Below, piece after piece: positions 8,099-17,057 of a stretch of 64,000 nt of DNA (positions are counted from its first letter, which is position 1; each line of letters opens with the position of its first letter). The stretch comes from Halobacillus amylolyticus. Lineage in GTDB: Bacteria > Bacillota > Bacilli > Bacillales > Halobacillaceae. The position numbers were made by a program, and so were the translations under genes. Location: the NCBI RefSeq assembly GCF_022921115.1, contig NZ_CP095075.1, positions 930,001-994,000 on the forward strand, in the 5' to 3' direction. The notes under the pieces were generated by a model. The model was given only the letters and a program-made list of their open reading frames with translations. It made no database searches and was not told the origin of the DNA.

Positions 8099-8962
8099 CT
8101 ATCCAAATACTTGAGCTGCAATCCCGTACAAATGGTTATTTCTTTTAGGTATGGATTCAGCATTCAACATCATTATTGGAGGTTGACTCACTTGGTCGAA
8201 CCCAGCTGCTTTCAAAAAATGGAGAAAGTCATCCTGGCCAGAGGGAACATCTATCCTAAGTTTGCCATTATGGTTTTTGCTCAATTCATTTATTAACAAT
8301 GATGCAGCTTTACTGCTGGGAGCAACAATTGGCCCCAGTATTAAATTGACTGGCCCTAGAACGGAAAGACCGTAACCTATCATTTCATTTTTTTGGTCTT
8401 TCAAAATTAAACACTCGTGAGACTGATTTATTCGCTCTCTTAAAAACCTCGACCTTGAATCTCCGAAAGCACCTTGATCCAACTGTATGACCTTGGTTAT
8501 TTCATTTTTTCGAAGTCGATCTACTTTGTGGTTTTCTTGTGTGACAGCTAGCTTCTTATAGTTATCAACTAGCAGTTTGTGAACATGGTCTACTATTTTA
8601 AAACCCATGCGTTCATACAAGAACTTTCCTTCAGGCGTAGCAATGAGCATAACAGGATTAATCCCAGTGGAATTATTTACACACACCTGGGTAACCTGTC
8701 TTCCTAAGCCTAAACCTCTGTGGTTTTGATCAACGATAATCATTCCAATTGATGCCAACTCAGTATCATAAGTTATTAGCGCTCCACACGACACTACATG
8801 GTCATTTCGCTTATGTCCAAATACCTTTCCTGCCGACATTACTGTGCTAATTTCACGGTAATCATAGTCCCAACCAATAGATTGTGAAAGAGCTATGATG
8901 CAAGGTATATCATTTTTATATAACCGCTCCAAACTAATCTCTTTACTCTTTATCTTTCTCAT
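8099..8962 (-). CDS. Two-domain GNAT acetyltransferase, YitH-like
   Basis: A 287-aa protein with two GNAT-fold halves. The N-terminal half (about 1-135) carries the acetyl-CoA loop NHRGLGLGRQVTQV and the motif GKFLYERMGF. The C-terminal half (about 140-287) matches the Acetyltransf_18-type partner domain seen in B. subtilis YitH-like proteins. The ATG at MRKIKSKEIS was chosen over an upstream TTG because GTGAGG lies at proper distance. Function is probably acetylation of a small molecule. The neighbours on both sides are VOC proteins, so the context is detoxification-like. Confidence 0.8.
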   Translation of the reverse strand: MRKIKSKEISLERLYKNDIPCIIALSQSIGWDYDYREISTVMSAGKVFGHKRNDHVVSCGALITYDTELASIGMIIVDQNHRGLGLGRQVTQVCVNNSTGINPVMLIATPEGKFLYERMGFKIVDHVHKLLVDNYKKLAVTQENHKVDRLRKNEITKVIQLDQGAFGDSRSRFLRERINQSHECLILKDQKNEMIGYGLSVLGPVNLILGPIVAPSSKAASLLINELSKNHNGKLRIDVPSGQDDFLHFLKAAGFDQVSQPPIMMLNAESIPKRNNHLYGIAAQVFG

Positions 8963-9162
8963 AACTAACCTCACCGACCCTCTTAACAACTTATCACTGA
9001 GATTTTATAATTAAGAAACGTTTCACTACCAGTATTTCCGATCAAAAAGCATTTCTTATTTAACTACGGTTCCTGAGGGGTTTTATGAACATTGGGTAGG
9101 GAGCCTAGAAGGGTAAACACGAAAGAAGTGAACTTTAACACTTCGGATCATCTCTTAACATA

Positions 9163-9534
9163 TCAACCACTTTCCCTGTTAATTCCCCCTATCTCTATCC
9201 GATTCCCATCTGGATCATTCAATACAGCAATCTTTCCCCAAGGAAATTCCAGTTGTTTCTGTGTAAAATGAACCCCTCGTTTTTCAAGCTTACTCACCTC
9301 ACTGGATAGGGAATCAACATCAAAACGAAGAACAGTAGGGTTTCGTTCCCTAGTTTTCTCATTATCAGTACCTACGCCGCCTTTCTCGACCATTAAATAT
9401 CCGTGAGCAAGTTCAAGAGAAACCAAGGTTTCCTTGACTGATCTTACCTTGAAATTCAAAACTTCTTTGTAAAAATCAATACAATCCTCATAATGTTCAA
9501 CAAATAAGATCAACCCAAATTCACGAAAATTCAC
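9163..9534 (-). CDS. VOC superfamily protein
   Basis: A 123-aa single-chain VOC-fold protein. It has the first module starting FREFGLILFVEHYEDCIDFY, a middle VLRFDVDSLSSEVSKL and the closing signature VLNDPDGNRIEIGG near residue 110. The start is GTG preceded by TGGGGGA. Compared with the VOC gene at 7417 it is shorter and of a different subfamily. It may act as a dimer in which the metal site forms between chains; the substrate is not predictable. Confidence 0.82.
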   Translation of the reverse strand: MNFREFGLILFVEHYEDCIDFYKEVLNFKVRSVKETLVSLELAHGYLMVEKGGVGTDNEKTRERNPTVLRFDVDSLSSEVSKLEKRGVHFTQKQLEFPWGKIAVLNDPDGNRIEIGGINRESG

Positions 9535-9744
9535 TATTTATCCCCCATTAGTTAATATTGGTTCCTTATTAACTATATAGGGTTGATTCCAAATTTTCTT
9601 CGTTTCTTTGAATGATTATGTTCTACGACTTTTGGATGAAGACACCCAAAAGATCTTACTGCTGTACGAAGGATTTCTCTTAACTTAGAGCCAAATAGCC
9701 GTAAAACCGGAGATCAAGCACAGTTAAAACATAGCCAGCTAAAG

Positions 9745-11091
9745 TTAAAATTCTTCTTTTGCCAGAAACCTCCCCAAGTACACCCCACTCGCTGCTGCTT
9801 GCGAAAGCGAATGCGTTTCTCCAGAGCAATCCCCAATCAGAAAAAATCCAGGAACTTCAGTCTCAAAATGCTCATTTGTGTACAGTTTCGGTTCATAGAA
9901 TTTCGCATCCATTCCATATAATAGCGTTTTCGGGTCAATCGGCTCTCCAATTAAACCTTCTAATGCTGAGAAAAACTCGAGTAAGGCCTTCGTATAAAAC
10001 GCGGGAACTTCATCCAGAAGATTGCCTCCCTCTCCTTTCAAAGAAGGCGAGATCGGATTTTGCTCAACATCTTTAGTCGTCTGACCTAGTTTTAAATCTT
10101 CTAGACGTTGGACGACAATGCGTTCCTGTCTGCGGTTGATGTTTCCAATGATTCTTTTTCCTTCGTTGATCGCTTCTTCATATGTATCAAAATACTGAGG
10201 CACAAAAAGTGTGAAGTTCAAGTTGGCACTTGGAACATCCTTTTCGTTTTGGTTCTGTCCATCTGGCATAACTAAACCGTGCTGGTGTTTGTGAATGATC
10301 CTGCCCCGTGGATTCATACAATAGGTCGTGGCAGAATATCCTTCTCCTTCATATTTCAGTTTCGTTTCAAACGTCTGCTGTAAAATTGAATCCAGCTGGT
10401 CACCTCTCATCTCTACACGCACCCCCAGATCAAGCCGAGTCTGTCCAGGGTACAGTCCTAAATTGGCCGTTTGCTCGCCCAACCACTCACTGCCACTCAT
10501 TCCTGTCGCCAGAACCACACGATTACTTACAAACGTGCCGCGATCCGTTTCTACTTTATAACCTTCTTCGTAGTTGCTAATTTTTCGAACATCAGCTTCG
10601 AACGTAAACATTATGTGATTTTTTAAAGCATTGTACATCTGTTGAAAAATATAGGCAGCAAGGCTTGTGCCGAGATGTCGTACTTCTGTTGAAAGAACCT
10701 TTAACGAATGTCTCATAGCCCTTTCTGAAAGCTCCCGATTTTTGGTGCTGTACGTCTCCACTTGATCGGCACCAAATGAACACAATATATTGTCCACCTC
10801 TTTCATAAGTTCAAGAGTTTTTTGCTCACCAATTTTCTTAGCAAGGTCTCCACCGAAATCATTCGTATAATTGAACTTTCCTTCCGATTTTCCAAGCCCA
10901 GCAAACCCGATATACTTACTGCAGCCTCCTTCACACGTGCATTCTTTACCATCGTCCAATCCACATGTTCGCTCACTTAGCTTTTTTCCTTTATCAATCA
11001 CGTGAACCGATAGCTGATCATTTTCTTTGATCAATGTATAAGCCAGAAAAATGCTGCTTACTCCGGCACCGATGATCGTAATGTCATTCAT
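9745..11091 (-). CDS. NAD(P)/FAD-dependent oxidoreductase (COG2509-like)
   Basis: A 448-aa flavoprotein. The N-terminal dinucleotide-binding motif is ITIIGAGVSSIFLAY, and the C-terminal FAD motif is GFFLIGDCSGETHSLSQAAA. A Cys-rich stretch (CGLDDGKECTCEGGCSKY, about residues 43-61) follows the first motif and might bind a metal or act in redox chemistry. The family is the uncharacterised FAD-dependent dehydrogenases often annotated COG2509, so the substrate is unknown. The ATG has AAGGGAG upstream. A perfect 10-bp inverted repeat lies 60 nt upstream, between this gene and the divergent small membrane gene at 11210, and could control both. Confidence 0.82.
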   Translation of the reverse strand: MNDITIIGAGVSSIFLAYTLIKENDQLSVHVIDKGKKLSERTCGLDDGKECTCEGGCSKYIGFAGLGKSEGKFNYTNDFGGDLAKKIGEQKTLELMKEVDNILCSFGADQVETYSTKNRELSERAMRHSLKVLSTEVRHLGTSLAAYIFQQMYNALKNHIMFTFEADVRKISNYEEGYKVETDRGTFVSNRVVLATGMSGSEWLGEQTANLGLYPGQTRLDLGVRVEMRGDQLDSILQQTFETKLKYEGEGYSATTYCMNPRGRIIHKHQHGLVMPDGQNQNEKDVPSANLNFTLFVPQYFDTYEEAINEGKRIIGNINRRQERIVVQRLEDLKLGQTTKDVEQNPISPSLKGEGGNLLDEVPAFYTKALLEFFSALEGLIGEPIDPKTLLYGMDAKFYEPKLYTNEHFETEVPGFFLIGDCSGETHSLSQAAASGVYLGRFLAKEEF

Positions 11092-11149
11092 GGAAATCTC
11101 CCTTCTAAAACATAATCATTCTCTGCTTTTTCCTACTCCGCAATCTTAA

Positions 11150-11176
11150 GTTAACATACATATGTTGTATGTTAAC
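11150..11176. promoter_or_regulatory. Perfect 10-bp inverted repeat in divergent promoter region
   Basis: GTTAACATAC and GTATGTTAAC are exact reverse complements separated by 7 nt. The site lies between the divergently transcribed FAD oxidoreductase and the 65-aa membrane gene. Size and symmetry fit a TetR- or MarR-type operator. No T-tract follows, so it is not a terminator. Confidence 0.6.
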
Positions 11177-11209
11177 ATAGATATAAGAATTATTATCCAG
11201 GGGGATTTT

Positions 11210-11407
11210 ATGAGGAAAATTCGCGTTATACTCGGTATTTCTGGTTCATTACTGCTTTGCTTTTTAGGAATTTATCGATTGTTGAACGAATCGCTGAGCA
11301 CGGGTCCATTAATTTTCTCCATTTTCTTTGTGATTGCCGGGCCTATTTCAGCTATAGCTATGGTAAAAGATTATAAAAGACAAAAAGAAATACTGTATAG
11401 GCAATAG
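11210..11407 (+). CDS. Small two-span membrane protein
   Basis: A 65-aa protein with two hydrophobic helices (about residues 7-24 and 32-52) and a basic C-terminus (KDYKRQKEILYRQ). The ATG (MRKIRVILGISG) has AGGGGGA upstream, so the longer frame from 11162 is not used. It is transcribed divergently from the FAD oxidoreductase and shares its palindrome-containing upstream region. No family is recognised. Confidence 0.6.
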   Translation: MRKIRVILGISGSLLLCFLGIYRLLNESLSTGPLIFSIFFVIAGPISAIAMVKDYKRQKEILYRQ

Positions 11408-11573
11408 GCGTATCCCTTATTTATGCGGATGCGCCTTTTCATTATTGTTCTTTTGGCAAATACCGTCGTATTGTAGATTTTAAATAACACCGAAATATTG
11501 TATCTTTTTTTAGCAATAATCAGCCAGACGATCACTTTATTTCCTTTTACGATAAAGGAAGAGGTGATTAATT

Positions 11574-12811
11574 TTGTATAAAACGTTATGGAAAAATAAA
11601 AATATACGGTATTACCTGCTGGCTGGGGGTGTATCGCGGCTTGGGGATGTGCTGTCTGGCATGGCATTTCTATTTTTGGCGTACGATTTAACGGGGTCTA
11701 GTCTTCATACAACTGGTATGGCTATGGCCGAGACCTTGCCGTATCTATTATTTGGATTAATAGGCGGGGTTATGGCAGACTGGCTACCGAAAAAAAGTTA
11801 TTAATCTACCTGGATGTTGCTCGTATCCCATTAATGTTGTCGATTGTAGGATTGTACTATTTTGATATGCTTTCTTACCTATATTTATTAATCGTAAGCT
11901 TTCTTATTCAAAGCATCGGGTGCTTCTTCAATCCAGCTCATAGATCCGTGCTACCCTCCATAACAATCGAAGAAGAACGAACAAAAGCCAACAGTTTAAA
12001 TGATACATTAACGAGAAGCGTCACTGTTCTTAGTCCTGTTTTATCAGTATGGTTATTACATTCCTATGGTGCGGTACATTTCTTCACCTTTGACGCATTA
12101 ACCTACGCTATTAGTGCGCTTTGTATTGCTCAAGTACATTTAAAAGAAAGTAAACCTGTAGTCAACAAATCAATCAAAGCGGTATTTGGAGCTATCATAG
12201 AGTTTGCTTCCTGGACCAAAGCTCACTCCACCGTAAGACAGTTATTTTTATTTACCTTTATTACGGTATTTTTTAACACGTGGGTCTGGGAAGTTGGACT
12301 ATTACTCGCTTTATCAGAAATGAGTTCACAAAGCGAGGAATTATATAGTATCTTGCAGGGCGTATTTGGTGGTGTAGTGATTTTGACGAATATCGTCCTT
12401 CCTTATTTCATTAAAAAAATGACTCTTCGTCTCTACTTAGTTGGAGCATTTATTTGGGGGACAGGAATCACCTATTATGGACTGCTCTATGACATTAAAC
12501 ATTTTTTTATCGGCTGTGCCATAGTAGGTGTCGGGCTGCCAGTCGCTGGGCTGGCGCGTGTATATCTTCTGCAATCCCTTGTACCCGAAGACAAAATGGG
12601 ACGCGCCTTTAGTTCTAATGCCGTTCTATTGTATTTTTCCAACACCATTTCATTAGGGCTGTACGGTCTATTGGTATTGTTTATTCCTATCCAACACTTA
12701 ATGATTGGCAGTGGTTTCCTCATCGTTATCGTGAGTGTTGTAAGTTTACTTTTTAAAACCGTGAATTCTGCGAAATTCACTCGGCGTTTTCCGATAAACT
12801 TTCTTAAATAG
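11574..12811 (+). pseudogene. MFS transporter split by a one-base frameshift in an A7 run
   Basis: Two adjoining frames make one 12-helix-type major facilitator of about 410 aa. The first part (to 11804) has LAGGVSRLGDVLSGMAFLFL and LIGGVMADWLPKK; the second begins LLIYLDVARIPLML and runs to 12811. The junction is the A7 run at 11790-11796: adding one A (or a -1 slip) restores PKKKLLIYLDVAR. The protein resembles the MFS_3/macrolide- or siderophore-exporter-like group. Either the gene is broken, the read is wrong, or expression uses slippage. The last 66 nt overlap the convergent AraC-type gene. Confidence 0.75.
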
Positions 12812-13558
12812 GTGGTTGTAAGAAGATACACTTTTAAATCCATGTTGAAGAGCAAGAGAAAGAATTGAATCATTTGTATGTAAGAGGGAATTCTGACTGC
12901 GAAATAGACGGTACAGCTGTAACCAAGAATACGGAGAGAGTCCCAGTTCTTCCTTAAAAAGGTGTGCAAATTGATATTTGTTTAACCTTGCAGCTGCAGC
13001 CATCTCGTCCAACGTCCAATCTTCATTATAGCTCTCTTTAAGAGCCTTAATGGCATCATTGATATTAGCTTGACTATTTATTATTGGAAATTCACTTTGG
13101 TGGGACCCAGTACCATATTGGAGCATCATGATCGAGAGCTGGGTCAAGCTATGATCAAGAAAAAACTGATTAGCCGCTGAGCTAGCCCCATCATTAAGTG
13201 ATAAAAAGTCTCGAACAAATGATACCCACTGTCGGATTTGAGGGTGTTTATAGGAAACCATTGAAAACTCAGGATCCGTGTGTTTAAATCCTAAGTGATC
13301 GGCTGCATCCCGAAGTAAAGAGGGCTGGATCTCTACAAGAAATTTTTCTTTAGTAGCCTTGAGCTGTTTATGTACTTCATTCGGATTAAATATGAAGAAT
13401 TCCCCATGATCAATAGTGATGTCACCACGCTGCGTCTGATAATCTCCCCTGCCAAATGGAGAAAAAATCAACTTATAACAATCATCACTTCTCCAGTTGC
13501 GCTCATCTAAATGATCATTGCGCATAAGCAGTAAACCATTCTCGCTATCCAATATCAT
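12746..13558 (-). CDS. AraC family transcriptional regulator
   Basis: A 270-aa regulator. The N-terminal half (about 1-140) is a cupin-type ligand-sensing domain (GDYQTQRGDITIDHGEFFIF). The C-terminal 100 residues carry the two AraC helix-turn-helix motifs: WTLDEMAAAARLNKYQFAHL and ILSLALQHGFKSVSSYNHLF, ending KKVYRKTPSEFRRI. The ATG follows GGAGGAT. It is convergent with, and overlaps, the MFS transporter gene, which is a common pairing for exporter control (inference). Confidence 0.9.
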   Translation of the reverse strand: MILDSENGLLLMRNDHLDERNWRSDDCYKLIFSPFGRGDYQTQRGDITIDHGEFFIFNPNEVHKQLKATKEKFLVEIQPSLLRDAADHLGFKHTDPEFSMVSYKHPQIRQWVSFVRDFLSLNDGASSAANQFFLDHSLTQLSIMMLQYGTGSHQSEFPIINSQANINDAIKALKESYNEDWTLDEMAAAARLNKYQFAHLFKEELGLSPYSWLQLYRLFRSQNSLLHTNDSILSLALQHGFKSVSSYNHLFKKVYRKTPSEFRRIHGFKK

Positions 13559-13659
13559 AAATCTATCCTCCAGTATTAGTTTTTTTTAGTTTATCATAGA
13601 AAAACTAATATGGATTTCTTCACTTTCTCTTTTTCTCATACCCGCCACAAAATAAAACG

Positions 13660-13692
13660 ATGGTGCCGTCCATCAGAAAAGGACGGCACCAT
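13660..13692 (-). terminator. Intrinsic terminator, perfect 12-bp stem
   Basis: ATGGTGCCGTCC and GGACGGCACCAT pair around a 9-nt loop; on the minus strand it is followed by CGTTTTATTTTG. It lies 8 nt after the stop of the 69-aa gene and probably terminates it. Confidence 0.85.
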
Positions 13693-13699
13693 GATTTCA

Positions 13700-13909
13700 T
13701 CATGAATTATTAAATACTTGAGAAATTTCCTTTTGAGCAATATCTTCATTAGCAGCTTCTAATTCGTTATGTTCATCAACGGAATCGCCTGTAAACCTGT
13801 CCTCCGTGTCAGAAGGCTGATTAGCTTTCAGCCCACTTTCCACACCTATCTCACCACTGGTATTCGTCTGCGTGGGAAAATCAAATTTCTTTTTAGGTTG
13901 CTTTTTCAT
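13700..13909 (-). CDS. Small acidic hydrophilic protein, unknown
   Basis: A 69-aa soluble protein with a basic N-terminus (MKKQPKKKFDFP) and a long acidic, Asn/Gln/Ser-rich remainder (DTEDRFTGDSVDEHNELEAA). It is probably disordered. The ATG is set by GGAGGTGA 7 nt upstream. Composition resembles small spore-associated proteins of Bacillaceae, but no SASP signature is seen, so the function is left open. A strong terminator follows. Confidence 0.55.
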   Translation of the reverse strand: MKKQPKKKFDFPTQTNTSGEIGVESGLKANQPSDTEDRFTGDSVDEHNELEAANEDIAQKEISQVFNNS

Positions 13910-13963
13910 TTTCGTCACCTCCACTACATAGCTTGGCTGTAACGTTGATTTTAATTCTTGCAT

Positions 13964-14262
13964 CTTAAACAGTTATTTTAGTGGAAGATGTCTCTTCATT
14001 GTAGGATTATGAACTTCAAGCCAATTCCCGCCTCTTCTACCAACCAATCCCCAAAAGAATCTAAGAACTATAATAAATCCTCTGTATTCGAAGAAGGAAT
14101 AATCGCATACTCGATCGTCTTTCTTATTTCCAATTAATTCAATGTTTATTTTATCTAGGAAAAAAGCGTTTGTCCTCTATCACTTTTTCAAAACTCTACA
14201 AAATGACATTTTCCGAAAGGGGTTACCAAACAACGTGTAAATAAATTCTCTATAATACGTAT
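13964..14262. other. Intergenic stretch without recognisable features
   Basis: AT-rich DNA between two very small genes. No ORF with a ribosome site and no clear hairpin were found on either strand. Confidence 0.4.
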
Positions 14263-14382
14263 TTAAGAGTAGTCACGATCTTGGAATCGCTTAGAATTGC
14301 TGCGTGAAGAAGGGATACCCAGTAAGACACGCATAACCCCTATAGTAATAAAGGTGATGACTATTCCTAACGCAATACCCAT
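14263..14382 (-). CDS. 39-aa single-span membrane miniprotein
   Basis: A short frame starts MGIALGIVITFITIGVMRVL, preceded by GAGGAGGT at ideal distance, and ends with a polar tail rich in Ser/Arg/Asp (SSRSNSKRFQDRDYS). The first 22 residues form one membrane helix. The strong ribosome site is the main support. No family is recognised. Confidence 0.55.
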   Translation of the reverse strand: MGIALGIVITFITIGVMRVLLGIPSSRSNSKRFQDRDYS

Positions 14383-14477
14383 AAATAATACCTCCTCTTT
14401 TCAACGTATTTCATACACTATTTTAAGACTCCTTTCTTATCTTTCGAATTGAACTTTAGAAAATTATACGTTACATT

Positions 14478-15266
14478 TCATCCAACTTTCTCAATAGCAA
14501 TTTGGTGTAGTCCCCATTCAACAGTAGTCGTGTCCGGATTCATACTTATTTCTTGAATCTCCGAAGCGATTTCATTTAAAAAATCTTGATTATAATGGTC
14601 TAATATGTACTGTTCATTGCGCCATACATCAAAATTTAATAGAAAATTTCGTGCTACTAGCTCTATAGGTGGTGTAATACTCACAATTTCTCTATGCTGA
14701 ATTTTATAATTAGAATTGTCTTCTAATTCTCCAAATCTCTTACCTACATATAAATCTCCCCCATTATGCTTGATCAATTCAGCTGCTAATTTAAAATAAG
14801 TTTGAATAGCAGGATGGTTACTGTGTGTCCATTCATCCTCTTCACAAAGTAGTGAGCCGCCTGGTTTTAATTCTCCTATCCATGCTTCCATACATTCCAA
14901 AGGATTTGGTAAATGGGACAAAAGGAATCTTGCAAAAATTACATCTGCAGGACTATTGGGTAATGGAGTGCTTGTAACATTATGTTCTACAAATTCGAAA
15001 TCATTATTTTCAATAGCACGATTTAGATGCGACCTTGAAACATCAACGCCAATGATCTTATCAGGATTTATCTCCTCAGCTATCATTTTTGTCGTATTTC
15101 CAGGACCACAGCCGAGATCTAAAGCTAGTTTTGAATGAATCTTAACAGTATTTCTAATAAATGATCTGCTAGTTGGCCCAAACATTCTCTCTACAAGGTT
15201 AAGCCTTTCTACTGCGATATTTGAATCACCGAATGAATAGTGCTCTTTCTTTTTGGAAAAGCTCAT
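14478..15266 (-). CDS. Class I SAM-dependent methyltransferase
   Basis: A 262-aa methyltransferase. The SAM-binding motif I is ALDLGCGPGNTT (about residues 47-58), followed by the acidic ribose-binding IIGVDVS, the post-motif DVIFARFLLSHL and ELKPGGSLLCEED. The domain is of the Methyltransf_25/11 type. The C-terminal third (about 175-262) is a lid region of unknown specificity. The ATG follows GAAAGGAA. It lies 68 nt downstream of aroA in the same orientation and might share its transcript. The substrate is unknown. Confidence 0.85.
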   Translation of the reverse strand: MSFSKKKEHYSFGDSNIAVERLNLVERMFGPTSRSFIRNTVKIHSKLALDLGCGPGNTTKMIAEEINPDKIIGVDVSRSHLNRAIENNDFEFVEHNVTSTPLPNSPADVIFARFLLSHLPNPLECMEAWIGELKPGGSLLCEEDEWTHSNHPAIQTYFKLAAELIKHNGGDLYVGKRFGELEDNSNYKIQHREIVSITPPIELVARNFLLNFDVWRNEQYILDHYNQDFLNEIASEIQEISMNPDTTTVEWGLHQIAIEKVG

Positions 15267-15333
15267 TTACTTTCATTCCTTTCTATAGAATTGAGTACAA
15301 GGAGCCCCAAAAAAAGAACTCTATACTTTGCAG

Positions 15334-16680
15334 TTATTTTGTATACTCAACCTGAACACCTAACTGGTTCAACAATTCAAAATAAGATGGGCATGTCTTG
15401 GATACGCACCCTGGATTATTAATTTGAACACCTGGTACTTTAGCTCCGATCAAAGCTAATGACATGGCTACCCTATGATCATCGTAAGAATCTAAAGTTG
15501 CGGCAAGTGGATTTCCAGGAAAAACAGTTAACCCATCTTTATATTCCGTTACTTCAATACCTAGTTTCTTGAGCTCAGTACAAATCGCACTAATTCTATC
15601 TGATTCGTGATGACGTATATGTTCAACGTCCTTCAATGTAATAGGGCCTGAAGCAAACGGTGCGATTGAAGCAAGTGTTAACGTTTGATCAGACATTTCT
15701 TTCATACTTATTTCAAATCCCCCTTGTAAAGTTGGGGCACCAGTTAATTCTATATAATCCAGACCTCTTACAATTTTGCAGCCCATTTTTTCATAGACAT
15801 CAATCATTTTTATATCGGGTTGGTCTGTTTGCACGGAAAGATTGTTAATTCTAATCCGACCATTCATTATTGCTGCTAATGCTAAAAAATAGCTTGCTGT
15901 GGATGCATCAGCTTCTAATTGAATGTCACGACCAAGATACTCTGATTTTGGAACAACCATCTGGGTTAGATCATCTGAATAATGTACGTTTACTCCGAAC
16001 TTTTCCATCAGATTTAAAGTAATTCTTACATAGTCATGCTGAACAATATAGTCTGGGATTGAAACGGTTACTTCTTTTTTGGCATATGGGCTTGCCATAA
16101 GTAAACCACTTATAAACTGACTAGAGATCTTACCAGATATACTCACTAAACCTCCCTCAAGCCCTCCTCCCTTTATTTGTATGGGATAATATCCTTCGTT
16201 ACTTAGATATTTAATATCGGCACCCAAATCGGTAAGAGCTTTTATTAAAGGCTGGACAGGACGCTCACTCATTCTATTACTTGCCTCCAACACCCAATTT
16301 CCTTCCTTACTTACTGCTAATGCTCCAGGGAGAAAACGAGCAATGGTACCCGCAGCACCAATATATAAATCTGCTTGGTGAGTTGGCCATACTGAATTGC
16401 AACCTGAAACCGTAACGACATCACCATCAACCTCAGTCCTAACGCCAAGTTTATTTAGGACATCTATGCACCAATAGGAATCATCACTTTTAAGAATTCC
16501 AGATAAGGTGGACGTTCCCTTTGCCAAAGCAGCCATAATCAATGCTCTATTGGTAAAACTCTTACTTCCTGGAATTCTAATATCACTATTCATTTGTTTT
16601 TCCACTGGGGAAATGGTCACCGTTTGAACCTCATTTAATGTCGACCAAGGGGATCTAGCTTTCATGTCAGTGTTACTCAA
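15334..16680 (-). CDS. aroA: 3-phosphoshikimate 1-carboxyvinyltransferase (EPSP synthase), divergent
   Basis: A 448-aa EPSP synthase, joining shikimate-3-phosphate and phosphoenolpyruvate in the chorismate pathway; the target of glyphosate. Family residues are present: the PGSKSFTNRALIMAALA loop (catalytic Lys), RMSERPVQPL, SSQFISGLLMA, SMKEMSDQTLTLAS (catalytic Asp), IRHHESDRI (Glu and Arg) and SYDDHRVAMSLAL (Asp-His-Arg). The PEP/glyphosate loop reads IGAAGTIARFLPG, unlike the class I form NAGTAMRPL, so Pro101 is replaced by Phe. The gene stands alone in an accessory region, away from other aro genes. The start is TTG with GAGGAAG at 7 nt. It may be a second aroA or an acquired one. Confidence 0.88.
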   Translation of the reverse strand: MSNTDMKARSPWSTLNEVQTVTISPVEKQMNSDIRIPGSKSFTNRALIMAALAKGTSTLSGILKSDDSYWCIDVLNKLGVRTEVDGDVVTVSGCNSVWPTHQADLYIGAAGTIARFLPGALAVSKEGNWVLEASNRMSERPVQPLIKALTDLGADIKYLSNEGYYPIQIKGGGLEGGLVSISGKISSQFISGLLMASPYAKKEVTVSIPDYIVQHDYVRITLNLMEKFGVNVHYSDDLTQMVVPKSEYLGRDIQLEADASTASYFLALAAIMNGRIRINNLSVQTDQPDIKMIDVYEKMGCKIVRGLDYIELTGAPTLQGGFEISMKEMSDQTLTLASIAPFASGPITLKDVEHIRHHESDRISAICTELKKLGIEVTEYKDGLTVFPGNPLAATLDSYDDHRVAMSLALIGAKVPGVQINNPGCVSKTCPSYFELLNQLGVQVEYTK

Positions 16681-16764
16681 GTAAACACTTCCTCTCTTTA
16701 TTATGTTCGGAATGATGCCTGTGTTCTATCATAAAAATCTTTTTGTCGTGACAGTGATTTTTAC

Positions 16765-16872
16765 TTATTCTTCTTTACTTTTCTTGCCATTGTAATCATA
16801 GCCTGACTTCCCCCAATAATAGAGAAAGACTGCAGGACATAATATAGACAGTATTGCTATTATGAAATGAAT
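16765..16872 (-). CDS. Possible 35-aa membrane miniprotein with ATT start
   Basis: A frame HFIIAILSILCPAVFLYYWG followed by a polar tail (KSGYDYNGKKSKEE) is preceded by AAGGAG 8 nt before an ATT codon. A GTG three codons earlier is in frame but overlaps the ribosome site. The hydrophobic-then-charged pattern is like other miniproteins here. The unusual start keeps confidence low. Confidence 0.3.
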   Translation of the reverse strand: MHFIIAILSILCPAVFLYYWGKSGYDYNGKKSKEE

Positions 16873-17001
16873 CTTAATCACTCCTTATGATGGTTTAGTT
16901 CCACATATGATTTAACTAACTGAATCATAACACTTTATGTAAAATTACGAAATTTCCATCTTTTATTATTCCTACTTTTCAATTCTGTATAGCTACCCAT
17001 A

Positions 17002-17035
17002 ATGTTAACCCTGCACTATAGTACAGGGTTAACAT
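17002..17035. terminator. Perfect 12-bp inverted repeat downstream of egtD
   Basis: ATGTTAACCCTG and CAGGGTTAACAT pair around 10 nt, 23 nt after the egtD stop. No T-run follows on the minus strand, so it may be a weak terminator, an mRNA 3' stabiliser or an operator. Confidence 0.5.
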
Positions 17036-17057
17036 ACAGCAGATGAATCTTCATTTG

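Noticed and set aside
12487..12969. 160-codon minus-strand frame opposite the MFS gene
   Set aside because: It is antisense to conserved MFS coding sequence and overlaps the AraC gene in another frame.
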